Below are positions 1 to 7,063 of a DNA stretch of 64,000 nt, in pieces (the stretch's first letter is position 1; each line of letters begins with the position of its first letter). Source of the DNA: Nonomuraea fuscirosea (GTDB taxonomy: Bacteria > Actinomycetota > Actinomycetes > Streptosporangiales > Streptosporangiaceae); contig NZ_PVNG01000038.1 in assembly GCF_003001935.1 (NCBI RefSeq), forward strand, positions 1 through 64,000. Reading direction: 5' to 3'. The notes below the pieces were generated by a model that made no database searches, was not told where the DNA came from, and saw only the letters and a list, made by a program, of their open reading frames with translations. The position numbers and the translations under genes are program-made.

Positions 1-62
1 CCTTCCGGTCCGTAACGTCAAAGCTCATCGGCCGTACAAGGTCGACCATGTTTCCTAGATCA

Positions 63-113
63 CCTGTCGCCCATGTCGTGGGACAGAAACGTCAGCCATC
101 TCATGGGACTAGA
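63..113. repeat. Imperfect repeats at window edge, possible IS terminus
   Basis: Two related 16-17 nt stretches, CATGTCGTGGGACAGA at 72-87 and CATCTCATGGGACTAGA at 97-113, sit about 25 nt apart, with a partial third copy (TGTCGCCCATG) at 65-75. Spaced copies of this kind are common at the ends of IS481- or IS21-type insertion sequences, but no transposase lies inside the window. It could be the end of an IS just to the left. The first 124 bases contain no gene I can support. Confidence 0.25.
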
Positions 114-124
114 CAAACCAGAGG

Positions 125-547
125 TCACATGAGGTTGATTCCGTCGTGGTGCCGGATCGCTGGGGCGCCTTCGTGGAGAGCGTCAAGGATGCGAACCGCG
201 AACGCCTCGGTGACCATGTCTCGGATCTCAGGTTCGGACGCCCAGCGGAAAGCGGTGACCTCGTCGTTGATGATGAGCTGGCCACCGGTGGCCTTGCAGC
301 GGAACACGAGGGCCACGACGCCGACGGTCATGTTCTTGTAGACGCCAGTGAGGGCCAAGGGCTCTACGATCAGGCCGGTTTCTTCGAGGACCTCGCGACG
401 AACACCGTCCGGGATGGTCTCTCCGATTTCGAGTACGCCACCCGGCGCTTGCCACTCGCCGTTGTCGGCCCTGCGAGTCAACAGGGCTCGGCCGGTGTCG
501 TCGACAACGATGCCGGCGACACTCACCGAATGCATGGAACGGGTCAT
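125..547 (-). CDS. Nudix hydrolase, Pif-like AICE transfer-immunity candidate
   Basis: The 140-aa protein has a complete Nudix box: GGVLEIGETIPDG followed by RREVLEETG, matching GX5EX7REUXEEXGU. Such enzymes cleave nucleoside diphosphates linked to another moiety. In pSAM2 the Nudix protein Pif blocks redundant transfer between cells already holding the element, and Pif lies near the repressor gene. The position here, 13 bp after the GntR gene on the same strand, suggests the same role. I chose the ATG at 547 because GAAGG precedes it by about 8 nt; a longer frame up to 649 overlaps the repressor gene. A housekeeping Nudix role cannot be excluded. Confidence 0.8.
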   Translation of the reverse strand: MTRSMHSVSVAGIVVDDTGRALLTRRADNGEWQAPGGVLEIGETIPDGVRREVLEETGLIVEPLALTGVYKNMTVGVVALVFRCKATGGQLIINDEVTAFRWASEPEIRDMVTEAFAVRILDALHEGAPAIRHHDGINLM

Positions 548-560
548 GCGCTTGCCTTCG

Positions 561-1277
561 TCAGGTCGTGCGCTGGTGGTACTGCAACGTGTAGAGATGT
601 CCGCCCTTGACCAGCACTGAGACTTCAACAGGGCGCTTATTCTCGGCATAGACCACTCTGAACTGCCTCATCACGGGCACTCCTTCTGGGAGTTCCAGCC
701 CTTCAGCCTCTTCGACTGTTGGAGGGCGGCTCGACAAGAGATCCGTAAACTCACGCTGCGGGTAGCCGAGGTCGGTCAACACCTGAGGCGCTCCTCCCTT
801 GATCTTCTTAGAGCCTGCCAAGGGCGTGCCTCGTACGAGAGTCGATGGATAGTACGACCAGGAGAGCTCGACAGGGTCACCATCGTGGAGAAGCAGGCGA
901 TGACGCAGAACGGCCTTGTCACCATCGTCTAGGCCAAGGGCTTGCGCCACGTCAGGGGGCGGAACGACTTCGTCAACGCTGAGTAGCTCGTAGCTGTAGC
1001 CCCGCGGCGATGGTGCGAAGTAGGAAGAGACCTCAACAACGGCCAGCTGCTTGGCGCGGACGAAGACACCCTTGCCAGGACGGCCTTCCAGAAAGCCTTC
1101 GTCCTTCAACAGTGAGAGCGCACGTTGGACTGTGGCGTTCGCGGTCGTGTATTGACTCACAAGCTGCTGAGTCGATGGGAGCTGCGCACCAGGAGACAGT
1201 CGGCCGGCCATGATGTCTGCTCGAATGGCGGCGGCAATCTGCTGGTGCTTCGGACGGGTGTCCTGGTACTGGACCAA
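561..1277 (-). CDS. GntR-family repressor with UTRA domain, KorSA-like
   Basis: The 238-aa protein has an N-terminal winged helix (about residues 5-75; PSTQQLVSQY and TVQRALSLLKDEGFL are typical GntR HTH and wing segments) and a C-terminal UTRA/HutC ligand domain (about 95-230). In pSAM2, KorSA of this family represses pra and so keeps the element integrated. The gene is followed by the Nudix gene and preceded by a UTRA-only paralogue on the same strand, probably one operon. Likely operators are the inverted repeats between 1881 and 1970. The natural ligand is not evident. Confidence 0.88.
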   Translation of the reverse strand: MVQYQDTRPKHQQIAAAIRADIMAGRLSPGAQLPSTQQLVSQYTTANATVQRALSLLKDEGFLEGRPGKGVFVRAKQLAVVEVSSYFAPSPRGYSYELLSVDEVVPPPDVAQALGLDDGDKAVLRHRLLLHDGDPVELSWSYYPSTLVRGTPLAGSKKIKGGAPQVLTDLGYPQREFTDLLSSRPPTVEEAEGLELPEGVPVMRQFRVVYAENKRPVEVSVLVKGGHLYTLQYHQRTT

Positions 1278-1293
1278 GGGAGAGCCTCTCTGC

Positions 1294-1836
1294 TCAGTGG
1301 GAGAGCTTGTAGCGAAGGTGGCGCCCGTAAGGGACCATGGTCATCACGCTGACTTCGACTGGCGTGTTGTCGCGAGATCGCGATAGCCGGAAGAGAACAA
1401 GCACCCACTCGTGCTCCTGGAGCTGGAGCAGCTTCCGCTCCTCATCGGTGGCCGGCCGAGTAGATACGTCCTCTTCGACGTGGACGAGTTGATGACCCAG
1501 CTCGGCGAGGAGCGTTGGTGCTCCTCCAGGGATCTTTCTCTTGTCAGCGAGGCGGGTCCCCTGAGCTATGGACACGGGATAGTACGAATCGGCCAGCTCG
1601 ATGGGCTGCTCGTCAAGGAGCACGGTTCGACGTCTGACGATTACGGGTTCGTCCTCACGGATGCCGAGCGCTGCTCCCACGTTGGCCGGAGGGCGCAGCA
1701 CTGTTACTTCACGGAGGACGTTGCTGCCAGTGTGGCCGTGTTCAGCGGCCTCCTCTGCCCAAGCGTCCGGCTGGTCCGCCCTTCGGGGTAGCACGTACGG
1801 CATTGAGACGCTGCTCCAGCTGTCTTGGTCGGCCAC
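1294..1836 (-). CDS. UTRA-only GntR paralogue lacking a DNA-binding domain
   Basis: The 180-aa protein aligns by eye with the C-terminal half of the neighbouring GntR repressor. Shared patterns include SYYPVSIAQGTRLADKRKIP against SYYPSTLVRGTPLAGSKKIK, GGAP, and a VEVSV stretch near the C terminus. It has no recognisable winged helix; its first 40 residues are different and polar. It begins with GTG, about 11 nt after GAGGAG. It ends 16 bp before the repressor start, so both are probably cotranscribed. UTRA domains bind small ligands and dimerise, so this may modulate the repressor by heterodimer formation. That role is inference. Confidence 0.75.
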   Translation of the reverse strand: MADQDSWSSVSMPYVLPRRADQPDAWAEEAAEHGHTGSNVLREVTVLRPPANVGAALGIREDEPVIVRRRTVLLDEQPIELADSYYPVSIAQGTRLADKRKIPGGAPTLLAELGHQLVHVEEDVSTRPATDEERKLLQLQEHEWVLVLFRLSRSRDNTPVEVSVMTMVPYGRHLRYKLSH

Positions 1837-1880
1837 GACCCACCACTCCTCACCAGCTCATCCCGCAGGGACACCACCTA

Positions 1881-1970
1881 GCCACCTTACTGGCAAGGCG
1901 ATAAGGATGGATTTGTCCCCTGCCCTCAAAGAAGTCTACCCAATTCCTTGCTGCCTTATCGAAAAGGCAG
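1881..1970. promoter_or_regulatory. Divergent control region with candidate GntR operators
   Basis: The 197-bp gap between the leftward repressor operon and the rightward transfer operon holds CGATAAGG at 1899-1906 and its inverted copy CCTTATCG at 1954-1961. A perfect hairpin-like palindrome is formed by CTGCCTT at 1951-1957 and AAGGCAG at 1964-1970. CCTTACTGGCAAGG at 1885-1898 is a further related half-site pair. These are plausible operators for the GntR/UTRA proteins encoded to the left. No clear -35/-10 pair is evident. Confidence 0.5.
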
Positions 1971-2033
1971 TATGGTTGCGATAGAACCTCGAAGCCACGG
2001 CTTGCCGAGGACCAAGAGATCAGAGGAGAACAC

Positions 2034-2363
2034 ATGCGCAACATTCCGGTGGACATCGCGTCGATGTCGTTCACGGTCGCTGGCGAGGCTGAGCCGAAGA
2101 TCGTGGATCGGGCGACCGGTGAGGTGAAGAAGGACGCGGAGGGGCGTGAACTGTACACGCTGCCCCTGCTGCCCATGCCGAACGACGACCGGCGCAACCC
2201 GGTGATCACGGTGACCTTCCCGTCCGCGACCTTCCCGCAGATCGTGGTCGGCAGCAAGGTCAAGCCGGTGGGGCTGACCTGCTTCTACTGGCAGATGAAC
2301 GGGCGTTCCGGGATGGGGTTTCGCTGCGAGGCGATCCGGCCGGCCGCGGAGAAGGCGGCCTGA
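2034..2363 (+). CDS. SCO3933-family regulatory protein, Pra-like
   Basis: This 109-aa protein is the first gene of the rightward AICE operon, with AGAGGAGA 5-6 nt before its ATG. It carries the pattern of the SCO3933/Pra type of small AICE activator: a segment KIVDRATGEVKKDAEGREL leading into LYTLPLLPM. Pra of pSAM2 switches on replication and excision and is itself repressed by KorSA. The position directly opposite the GntR repressor, across the operator-like repeats, fits that circuit. Assignment rests on remembered family appearance and context, without a database search. Confidence 0.7.
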   Translation: MRNIPVDIASMSFTVAGEAEPKIVDRATGEVKKDAEGRELYTLPLLPMPNDDRRNPVITVTFPSATFPQIVVGSKVKPVGLTCFYWQMNGRSGMGFRCEAIRPAAEKAA

Positions 2364-2456
2364 TACGAGAGGTCCCGGAGCGGCCGTGTGCTTGGCGGCT
2401 TGGGCCGCTCCGGGGTCTCCGTCCACCCAGATAAGAGGAGAGGAGACCGGTCTAGT

Positions 2457-2684
2457 ATGGCCGACTTCGCGGTCTGGCTGGGGCTGGCGTTGCTGGCTGC
2501 CAGCGTGGGCTTCTGGGCGTGGCGGCGGTGGGCGCCGACCTCGTTCTGGTACGTGATCGGGTTCCCGGCCAAGGCGCTGGCGGTGTACGGGACGTGGCGG
2601 GCGGTGGCTTCGGGCTGCGGTCTGTCCAGGCGTCGGCGTCGCTGGCGGTGGACCTTCCCCGGCTTCCCCGGGTTCGGGGGCTGA
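2457..2684 (+). CDS. Small membrane protein of the transfer operon
   Basis: This 75-aa protein has one or two hydrophobic segments (AVWLGLALLAASVGFWAW at about residues 4-21, then a weaker one around 30-45). Its C-terminal tail is strongly basic (SRRRRRWRW) and ends GFPGFGG. The start ATG at 2457 follows GGAGA. It lies upstream of the FtsK-like translocase gene, where pSAM2-like elements keep small membrane (Spd-like) proteins that aid plasmid spread in mycelium. That role is inferred from position only. Confidence 0.65.
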   Translation: MADFAVWLGLALLAASVGFWAWRRWAPTSFWYVIGFPAKALAVYGTWRAVASGCGLSRRRRRWRWTFPGFPGFGG

Positions 2685-2687
2685 GGT

Positions 2688-2840
2688 ATGGAACTCGGCG
2701 AGTTCTGGAAGCGGTTCAACGAGGAACTGGCGGAGCTGACGCCGGAGCAGGCTGACTGTGCGCTGGCGTGGTTGGCCGACAGTGATAGCGATGCGGTGCT
2801 GGACGCCATCGCCTACGCCAAGGGGAGGTACCCCGGGTGA
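2688..2840 (+). CDS. Small acidic protein coupled to the translocase gene
   Basis: This 50-aa acidic protein (begins MELGEFWKRFNEELAEL, ends AKGRYPG) starts 3 bp after the previous stop and overlaps the next gene by the 4-nt sequence GTGA. That indicates translational coupling with the DNA translocase. Its sequence looks like a short amphipathic helical protein. I do not recognise a family. Confidence 0.6.
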   Translation: MELGEFWKRFNEELAELTPEQADCALAWLADSDSDAVLDAIAYAKGRYPG

Positions 2841-4021
2841 GAGGCCTGATGATTGCCAAGCAGCGTCGTGGCTTGCGGCGGGTCGAGGTTGAGCGGGCTC
2901 CGCGGCTGGGGCTGTTGCGGCCGACGCCCACGGGGTTCCGGGTGACGGTGCGGCTGCACGATGGGCAGACTCCCGACGACTACGAGCGGGTGCTGGACAA
3001 GCTGGCGCACGCCTGGCGGGTGCACAGTGTGCGGCTGGTCGGTTGGCGGCCGGGCAAGGTGACCTTGGTCGCCACGATGACCGATCCTCTGGAGACGGTG
3101 GCCGGCGGGCATTCGCTGGCCGATGGGCTGCTGCGGGTGCGGGTCGGCCGGTTGGACTCCGGTGAGTGGTTCGTGATCGATTTCCGCAAGGTGCCGCACT
3201 GGCTGAACGTGGGCGCTACCCAGTCCGGGAAGTCGAACCTGGCTAACGCCCTGATCGCGGGGCTGGCTCCGCAGCCGGTGGCGCTGGTCGGCTTCGATCT
3301 GAAGGGCGGGGTCGAGTTCACCCCGTATCAGCGGCGACTCTCGGCGCTGGCCACTGAGCGTGCCGAGTGTGCGCGGCTGCTGGCCGATCTGGTCGGGATC
3401 ATCACGTCTCGCATGGCGCTGTGCCGCCAGCACCGGGTCAAGAACATCTGGCATCCGAGGCTGCCGGAGGAGGCACGGCCAACGCCCATCGTGGTGCTGG
3501 TCGATGAGGTGGCCGAGCTGTTCCTGATGGCCGATCCCAAGGCGGAGAAGGAAGAGGTCGCCGCGGTCGCTACCCGGCTGCTGCGCATCGCTCAGCTGGG
3601 CCGCGCGTTCGGGATCTACCTGGTGGTGTGCGGGCAGCGCGTGGGCTCGGATCTGGGGCCGGGGGTGACCGCGCTGCGTGCGCAGCTGACCGGCCGGATC
3701 TGCCACATGGTCAACGATGACGAGACGGCCAAGATGTGCCTGGGCGACATGGACTCCCGCGCGGTGGCGGCGGCTCGGCAGATCTCTGCGGACCGGCCGG
3801 GCACGGCGGTGGTACTGGGGGCTGATAGCCGCTGGCATATGGAGCGCTCGGTGCACGTCACCGAGGAGGAAGCCGAAGCAGCAGCTGAGGAGCACGCGGA
3901 GCTGGCTCCGTCGTGGGCGCTGCTGACGGGCGGACCGGCAATCGAGGTCGCCGACGCGGAGGAACTGGAGCAGGCGGTGGATGAGTTCGCCGCCCCCGAC
4001 CTTGAGGACCTCCCCGTCTAG
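2837..4021 (+). CDS. FtsK/SpoIIIE-type DNA translocase, TraB/TraSA-like conjugation protein
   Basis: The 394-aa protein has Walker A GATQSGKS (residues 126-133) and Walker B IVVLVDEVAE (218-227). A conserved FtsK segment with GQRVGSD follows. In mycelial actinomycetes a single FtsK-like ATPase moves double-stranded element DNA between hyphae, replacing a type IV secretion system. The N-terminal 110 residues lack long membrane helices, so membrane attachment probably comes from the small partner proteins nearby. The gene starts at GTG 2837, overlapping the previous stop. The length fits TraSA-like transfer proteins rather than chromosomal FtsK (about 800 aa). Confidence 0.9.
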   Translation: MRGLMIAKQRRGLRRVEVERAPRLGLLRPTPTGFRVTVRLHDGQTPDDYERVLDKLAHAWRVHSVRLVGWRPGKVTLVATMTDPLETVAGGHSLADGLLRVRVGRLDSGEWFVIDFRKVPHWLNVGATQSGKSNLANALIAGLAPQPVALVGFDLKGGVEFTPYQRRLSALATERAECARLLADLVGIITSRMALCRQHRVKNIWHPRLPEEARPTPIVVLVDEVAELFLMADPKAEKEEVAAVATRLLRIAQLGRAFGIYLVVCGQRVGSDLGPGVTALRAQLTGRICHMVNDDETAKMCLGDMDSRAVAAARQISADRPGTAVVLGADSRWHMERSVHVTEEEAEAAAEEHAELAPSWALLTGGPAIEVADAEELEQAVDEFAAPDLEDLPV

Positions 4022-4037
4022 CCAGGAGGACCGGCCC

Positions 4038-4190
4038 ATGAAGACATCGCCCGACGACGTCATATGCGAGACGTGCGGCGATAACGACAGCGAACTGATC
4101 CGCTGTGGTCCAAGCCGGTTTTCGGCGGACGTACTCCGCTTCGACTACCGGTGCCGGACGTGCCGAGACGAGTGGAACGTCTGGCCATAG
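4038..4190 (+). CDS. Small zinc-ribbon protein
   Basis: This 50-aa protein starts at ATG 4038, 8 nt after a perfect AGGAGG. It contains CETCGDN near the N terminus and CRTCRDEW near the C terminus, a two-knuckle CxxC/CxxC zinc ribbon. It is transcribed directly after the translocase gene (16 bp gap). Similar ribbon peptides recur through this element. A DNA- or protein-contact role is possible but not shown. Confidence 0.6.
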   Translation: MKTSPDDVICETCGDNDSELIRCGPSRFSADVLRFDYRCRTCRDEWNVWP

Positions 4191-4303
4191 CCACTGAGCC
4201 ACGGCGTTAGTTGCCTGGCTGACCAACCTTCCCCAGACCGGGCGTGAGTCCTGATCACGCCATGTCCCTAGCAGATCTATGCCTGTTTTCGGGAGTGATC
4301 AAC

Positions 4304-4528
4304 GTGAGAGCACGATCAAGTGCTGCCACGGCGGCACGGCGACGCGGTGCGGCCACGTCTCGCGCGAAGTACGCGGAGCAAGCGGCCGGCCGCCGGGAGG
4401 ACTACGTGTGGCTGCGAGAGGAGCAGGGCCACAGCATCGCGCAGGCGGCTGAACGCATGGGCGTGAGCTATCGCCAGGCTCAGCGTTGGGAAGCGCTTCG
4501 TCGGCAGGAACGTGAGAGTGCGTCGTGA
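4304..4528 (+). CDS. Small helix-turn-helix-like protein
   Basis: The chosen start is GTG 4304, preceded by GGGAG, which gives 74 aa; the frame runs open to 4244. The C-terminal half, HSIAQAAERMGVSYRQAQRW, has the spacing of a helix-turn-helix. The N-terminal part is basic and Ala/Arg rich, suggesting nucleic-acid binding. Its stop overlaps the GTG of the next gene (GTGA), so the two are coupled. It may be an element-encoded regulator; its target is unknown. Confidence 0.6.
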   Translation: MRARSSAATAARRRGAATSRAKYAEQAAGRREDYVWLREEQGHSIAQAAERMGVSYRQAQRWEALRRQERESAS

Positions 4529-5256
4529 ACCGGCTGCGCTCGATGGTGGTCGACTCGGCACCGGTCACGGTCCTTGCTCTGATCGCGGCTGTCGGTTCGT
4601 TCGATCACATCTCCAGCCTGGCCCGCAAGTACGGCCAGCTCGGGTGGCGGGCGTGGGCGGTGGCAGTCTGCATCGACCTGCTATGCGTGATGGCCGCACG
4701 AGAGATCCAGCGAGACAAGCGTACTGGTCGACGTCGGCGCGGTCTGCTGTCGTGGCCCGCGCTGGTGCTGTCGGGCGGGATCGTGTTGACGTTGGCGGCC
4801 AACCTGGCGGAAGCACCGCAAAGTGCATGGGGCTGGATCCTGGCCGCGACTCCGGCCGGCGCGTTCCTGATCGCCATGTCGATGCTGGAGCGCCGCGCGA
4901 GTCGTCCCGATCCTGAGGATGCGCTGGAGATACGTAGTGATGCCGCGGTGCCTGCGCACGGCGGGTCTGCTCAGCGCGTTCACTCTGCCCGCGTCGACGA
5001 GCACGAGCAGTTGGTGGCCGCGTCGGAGAACGAGGAACCGCCGCAGCTCGAACAAGCACCGTCCGTGCCCGCCGCTCCGGACGAGAACGCGCCGGTGCCG
5101 GCGCCAGCGCTACTCGGTTACGCGCGTCGCCTGGCTACCGAGTACGAGGCCACCCACAGCAGGCCGATTCCCGCTGAGGTGCTGCGTGCCCGGATGAATG
5201 TGGCCCCGGAGCTGGCTGCCGGGCTGCTGGACCATCTCGGGCTCGGCACTGACTGA
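4525..5256 (+). CDS. DUF2637-like membrane protein of AICE transfer region
   Basis: The 243-aa protein starts at GTG, coupled by a 4-nt overlap to the preceding gene. It has about four hydrophobic segments in the first 130 residues (including TVLALIAAVGSF, AWAVAVCIDLLCVMAA, LVLSGGIVLTLAANLA and ILAATPAGAFLIAM). A long hydrophilic Pro/Glu-rich linker and a C-terminal helical domain (about 185-243) follow. This is the layout of DUF2637 proteins in actinomycete plasmids and AICEs, proposed to help spreading or to partner the FtsK translocase. The C-terminal domain with TEYEATHSRPIPAEVLRARM resembles a small winged helix and could contact DNA. Confidence 0.72.
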   Translation: MNRLRSMVVDSAPVTVLALIAAVGSFDHISSLARKYGQLGWRAWAVAVCIDLLCVMAAREIQRDKRTGRRRRGLLSWPALVLSGGIVLTLAANLAEAPQSAWGWILAATPAGAFLIAMSMLERRASRPDPEDALEIRSDAAVPAHGGSAQRVHSARVDEHEQLVAASENEEPPQLEQAPSVPAAPDENAPVPAPALLGYARRLATEYEATHSRPIPAEVLRARMNVAPELAAGLLDHLGLGTD

Positions 5257-5295
5257 GACATCCCCAATCGACATCGAGACGAAGGAGATCCGCTG

Positions 5296-5616
5296 ATGAT
5301 GACCACCGACTCGACGGCTCGCGCCGAGTTCATCGCTGGATTGCGCGCGTTGGCGCGGTTCCTGGCAGACAACCCCAAAGTGCCCGTGCCGAGCTATGGC
5401 GAGACGGTCAGCGTGCACGCCAGCGGCACCAAACAGCAGCAGCACGCGCAGGTGGATCGGGTGGCCGATCTTATCGGCGCACCCACAAGTGGCGGCACGC
5501 ACTACCAGACGGCGCGGGACTTCGGGCCGATCACCTACCGCGCGATCGCGATCAGCGAGCAAGCCATGAACGAGTACACCGCAGCCCTGAGTTACCAAGG
5601 GGCGGTGACGACATGA
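5296..5616 (+). CDS. Conserved hypothetical AICE protein
   Basis: This 106-aa soluble protein starts with ATGATG after GAAGGAGAT. It contains a helical N terminus (AEFIAGLRALARFLADNPKV) and a region THYQTARDFGPITYRAIAI. I have seen similar proteins only in actinomycete plasmids and phages and know no function. Its stop overlaps the ATG of the next gene (ATGA), so the two are translated together. Confidence 0.62.
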   Translation: MMTTDSTARAEFIAGLRALARFLADNPKVPVPSYGETVSVHASGTKQQQHAQVDRVADLIGAPTSGGTHYQTARDFGPITYRAIAISEQAMNEYTAALSYQGAVTT

Positions 5617-5852
5617 GCGTTTACCTGCCTGAGCAGGGCCGGACGTTCAGGGGCACGGTTGCGCTGCTGGCCGTCGGTGGCGTGGCGCTCGTTGCGCTGG
5701 GTTTGTCCGGCGGTTTCGGCGAGAGTGACCCGGCTGCACCAGCCCCCACCATCTCGGCCACGACCCCCACCGGGAGCAGCACGCCGCCGCCGATCACCTG
5801 CGAGGCAGACCAGTGCTGGTGGACCGAGCTCGGCAAGCCCGAACGAAGATGA
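5613..5852 (+). CDS. Small single-pass membrane protein
   Basis: This 79-aa protein has one transmembrane helix (TVALLAVGGVALVALGLSGG, about residues 15-34). A Ser/Thr/Pro-rich extracytoplasmic stretch and a short C-terminal Cys pair (CEADQC) follow. It is coupled by ATGA overlap to the previous gene. The layout suggests a membrane-anchored cell-surface peptide that could act in mating or exclusion. That is inference only. Confidence 0.6.
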   Translation: MSVYLPEQGRTFRGTVALLAVGGVALVALGLSGGFGESDPAAPAPTISATTPTGSSTPPPITCEADQCWWTELGKPERR

Positions 5853-5982
5853 CGCGCTGATGGGCCGCCTCAGCGCACCTCCCCTACCGCTGTGACCGAC
5901 CGCCCAGGGTGCTCGCCCGGTGTCTCCCCTTTCATCGGGCGGGTGCCCGGGGCGACCGGCCCCAGACGAAGGGATGACTGCC

Positions 5983-6120
5983 ATGTCGAAGGTCACGATC
6001 CACACCAAGAACGGCGAACAGATCGAGGTCAACGCCGCTCCTCACTAGGAGGCGTTCTACGACGACCTCCCGTTCACCAGCGAGAACGTGATGATCACGG
6101 AGATTCGGCCGAAGCGGTAA
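5983..6120 (+). pseudogene. Small gene interrupted by an in-frame amber codon
   Basis: An ATG at 5983, after a GAAGGG-containing leader, opens a frame of 21 codons (MSKVTIHTKNGEQIEVNAAP, then H). A TAG at 6046-6048 stops it. The same frame then continues for 23 sense codons (EAFYDDLPFTSENVMITEIR, then PKR) to a TAA at 6118-6120. Both halves look like one compact 45-residue protein, and a single C-to-T change (CAG to TAG) would explain the stop. It could be a fresh pseudogene, a site of readthrough, or a sequencing error. Confidence 0.6.
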
Positions 6121-6149
6121 TCGCGGCTCTGAGCCACAGAGGAGGACCC

Positions 6150-6263
6150 ATGGCGCTCTGGGCCTTCCAGTGCTGCACCTGCAACGGCACCGGCATCGAC
6201 GGCGAGAACCAGACCTGCCGCGACTGCACCGGCACCGGCATCGACAACCACGTCGACGACTGA
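6150..6263 (+). CDS. Tiny DnaJ-type zinc-finger peptide
   Basis: The 37-aa product begins at ATG 6150 after GAGGAGG. It holds two CxxCxGxG repeats (CCTCNGTGI and CRDCTGTGI), the knuckle of the DnaJ cysteine-rich region. Such peptides, likely zinc binding, are frequent in Streptomyces elements. A function is not known. Confidence 0.6.
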   Translation: MALWAFQCCTCNGTGIDGENQTCRDCTGTGIDNHVDD

Positions 6264-6287
6264 AGCAGCCGAAGGGAGGAGACAGCC

Positions 6288-6434
6288 ATGAACTTCGACC
6301 AGCGCGTACGGCAGCTCCGTGAGCAGAACGGTTACAGCCTCACCCGGGCTCGCCGGCAAGCGTTCACCGAAGCGCAGGCCGATCTAAAGGCGCGCGAGGA
6401 AGCCATGTTCGACGAGATCGACCAGGACGGTTAG
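6288..6434 (+). CDS. Tiny charged helical protein
   Basis: This 48-aa product has a strong ribosome binding site (GGGAGGAG, 9 nt before ATG 6288) and reads MNFDQRVRQLREQNGYSL to FDEIDQDG. It is predicted to be one or two charged helices. No family is recognised. It is one of a run of tiny genes, each with its own ribosome site. Confidence 0.55.
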   Translation: MNFDQRVRQLREQNGYSLTRARRQAFTEAQADLKAREEAMFDEIDQDG

Positions 6435-6494
6435 CGATCCCTGGAGCCGAACGTGAGCACAGATCAGCTTCAACGAAGGCAGACGACGAAGATT

Positions 6495-6537
6495 CCTCCA
6501 GGGCCGCTCATCCGGCAAAGATTCCCGGCCCTGGAGG
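6495..6537. repeat. 12-bp perfect inverted repeat
   Basis: CCTCCAGGGCCG at 6495-6506 is mirrored exactly by CGGCCCTGGAGG at 6526-6537 with a 19-nt loop. A related fragment, CCCTGGAG, also occurs near 6440. No T-run follows on either strand. It may be an intercistronic hairpin, a terminator of the unconventional GC type, or a cis site for replication or transfer. It lies in a 125-bp gap between tiny genes. Confidence 0.6.
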
Positions 6538-6559
6538 CTCCACAAGGGAGAACTCCACG

Positions 6560-6712
6560 ATGGCAGCAAAGACGCAGATCTTCCACCCTGGCAAACCCGG
6601 CATCTGGCCCGGCGGTGAGTCCCAGGCCGTCCGCGACGCCTACGACGAGCTACTCGCCCAGCAAGAGGCGGAGCGTACCGAGCGCGAGCAGGCTCGGGGG
6701 GCGCAGCGATGA
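6560..6712 (+). CDS. Tiny hypothetical protein
   Basis: This 50-aa product (MAAKTQIFHPGKPGIWPGGE to EREQARGAQR) starts after AAGGGAG. It has a Pro/Gly-rich start and a charged helical tail. Its stop overlaps the next ATG (ATGA at 6709-6712), so translation of the two is coupled. No family is recognised. Confidence 0.55.
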   Translation: MAAKTQIFHPGKPGIWPGGESQAVRDAYDELLAQQEAERTEREQARGAQR

Positions 6713-6948
6713 GAAGGCGGATGAGCGATGCGCAGCTGGCCGAGCTGAAGGCCAGGACGCAGAACGCCAACGAGCTGAACGAGCTCGCCCGTGCCGCCAA
6801 TGGCCACGGCGTGACCGCCGCAGAGCGGCGTCAGGCTGATGCCGAACTGCAGGCCGCGGTCGGCACGAGGAAGGCCAAGCGGCTGCGTGAGGACGCCCTG
6901 CGACAGGCCGGCGCTCGCGGCAAGGGCCTGGGGCGCTGGTTCGGGTGA
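6709..6948 (+). CDS. Small basic coiled protein
   Basis: The 79-aa product is helical and basic (AQLAELKARTQNANELNELA, then a Lys/Arg-rich C-terminal third). It is coupled on both sides: ATGA overlap with the previous gene and GTGA overlap with the next. The repeated Leu spacing suggests a short coiled coil. Function is unknown. Confidence 0.55.
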   Translation: MRRRMSDAQLAELKARTQNANELNELARAANGHGVTAAERRQADAELQAAVGTRKAKRLREDALRQAGARGKGLGRWFG

Positions 6949-7046
6949 GCAGGAAACTCCCGCCGCCACGGCCGCTGCCCCGGTGCTCGATCTGCCGCGG
7001 CTACCTGTACATCCGGACCCAGACCTGCCCCAAATGCGATCGCTAG
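6945..7046 (+). CDS. Tiny zinc-ribbon peptide
   Basis: The 33-aa peptide starts at GTG 6945 inside the previous stop. It contains CSICRGY and CPKCDR, a minimal two-knuckle zinc ribbon. Coupling to the upstream basic protein suggests the two act together. It is below the size normally annotated, but the motif and overlap support it. Confidence 0.5.
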   Translation: MSRKLPPPRPLPRCSICRGYLYIRTQTCPKCDR

Positions 7047-7063
7047 AAGGGAGGGCCACCACC

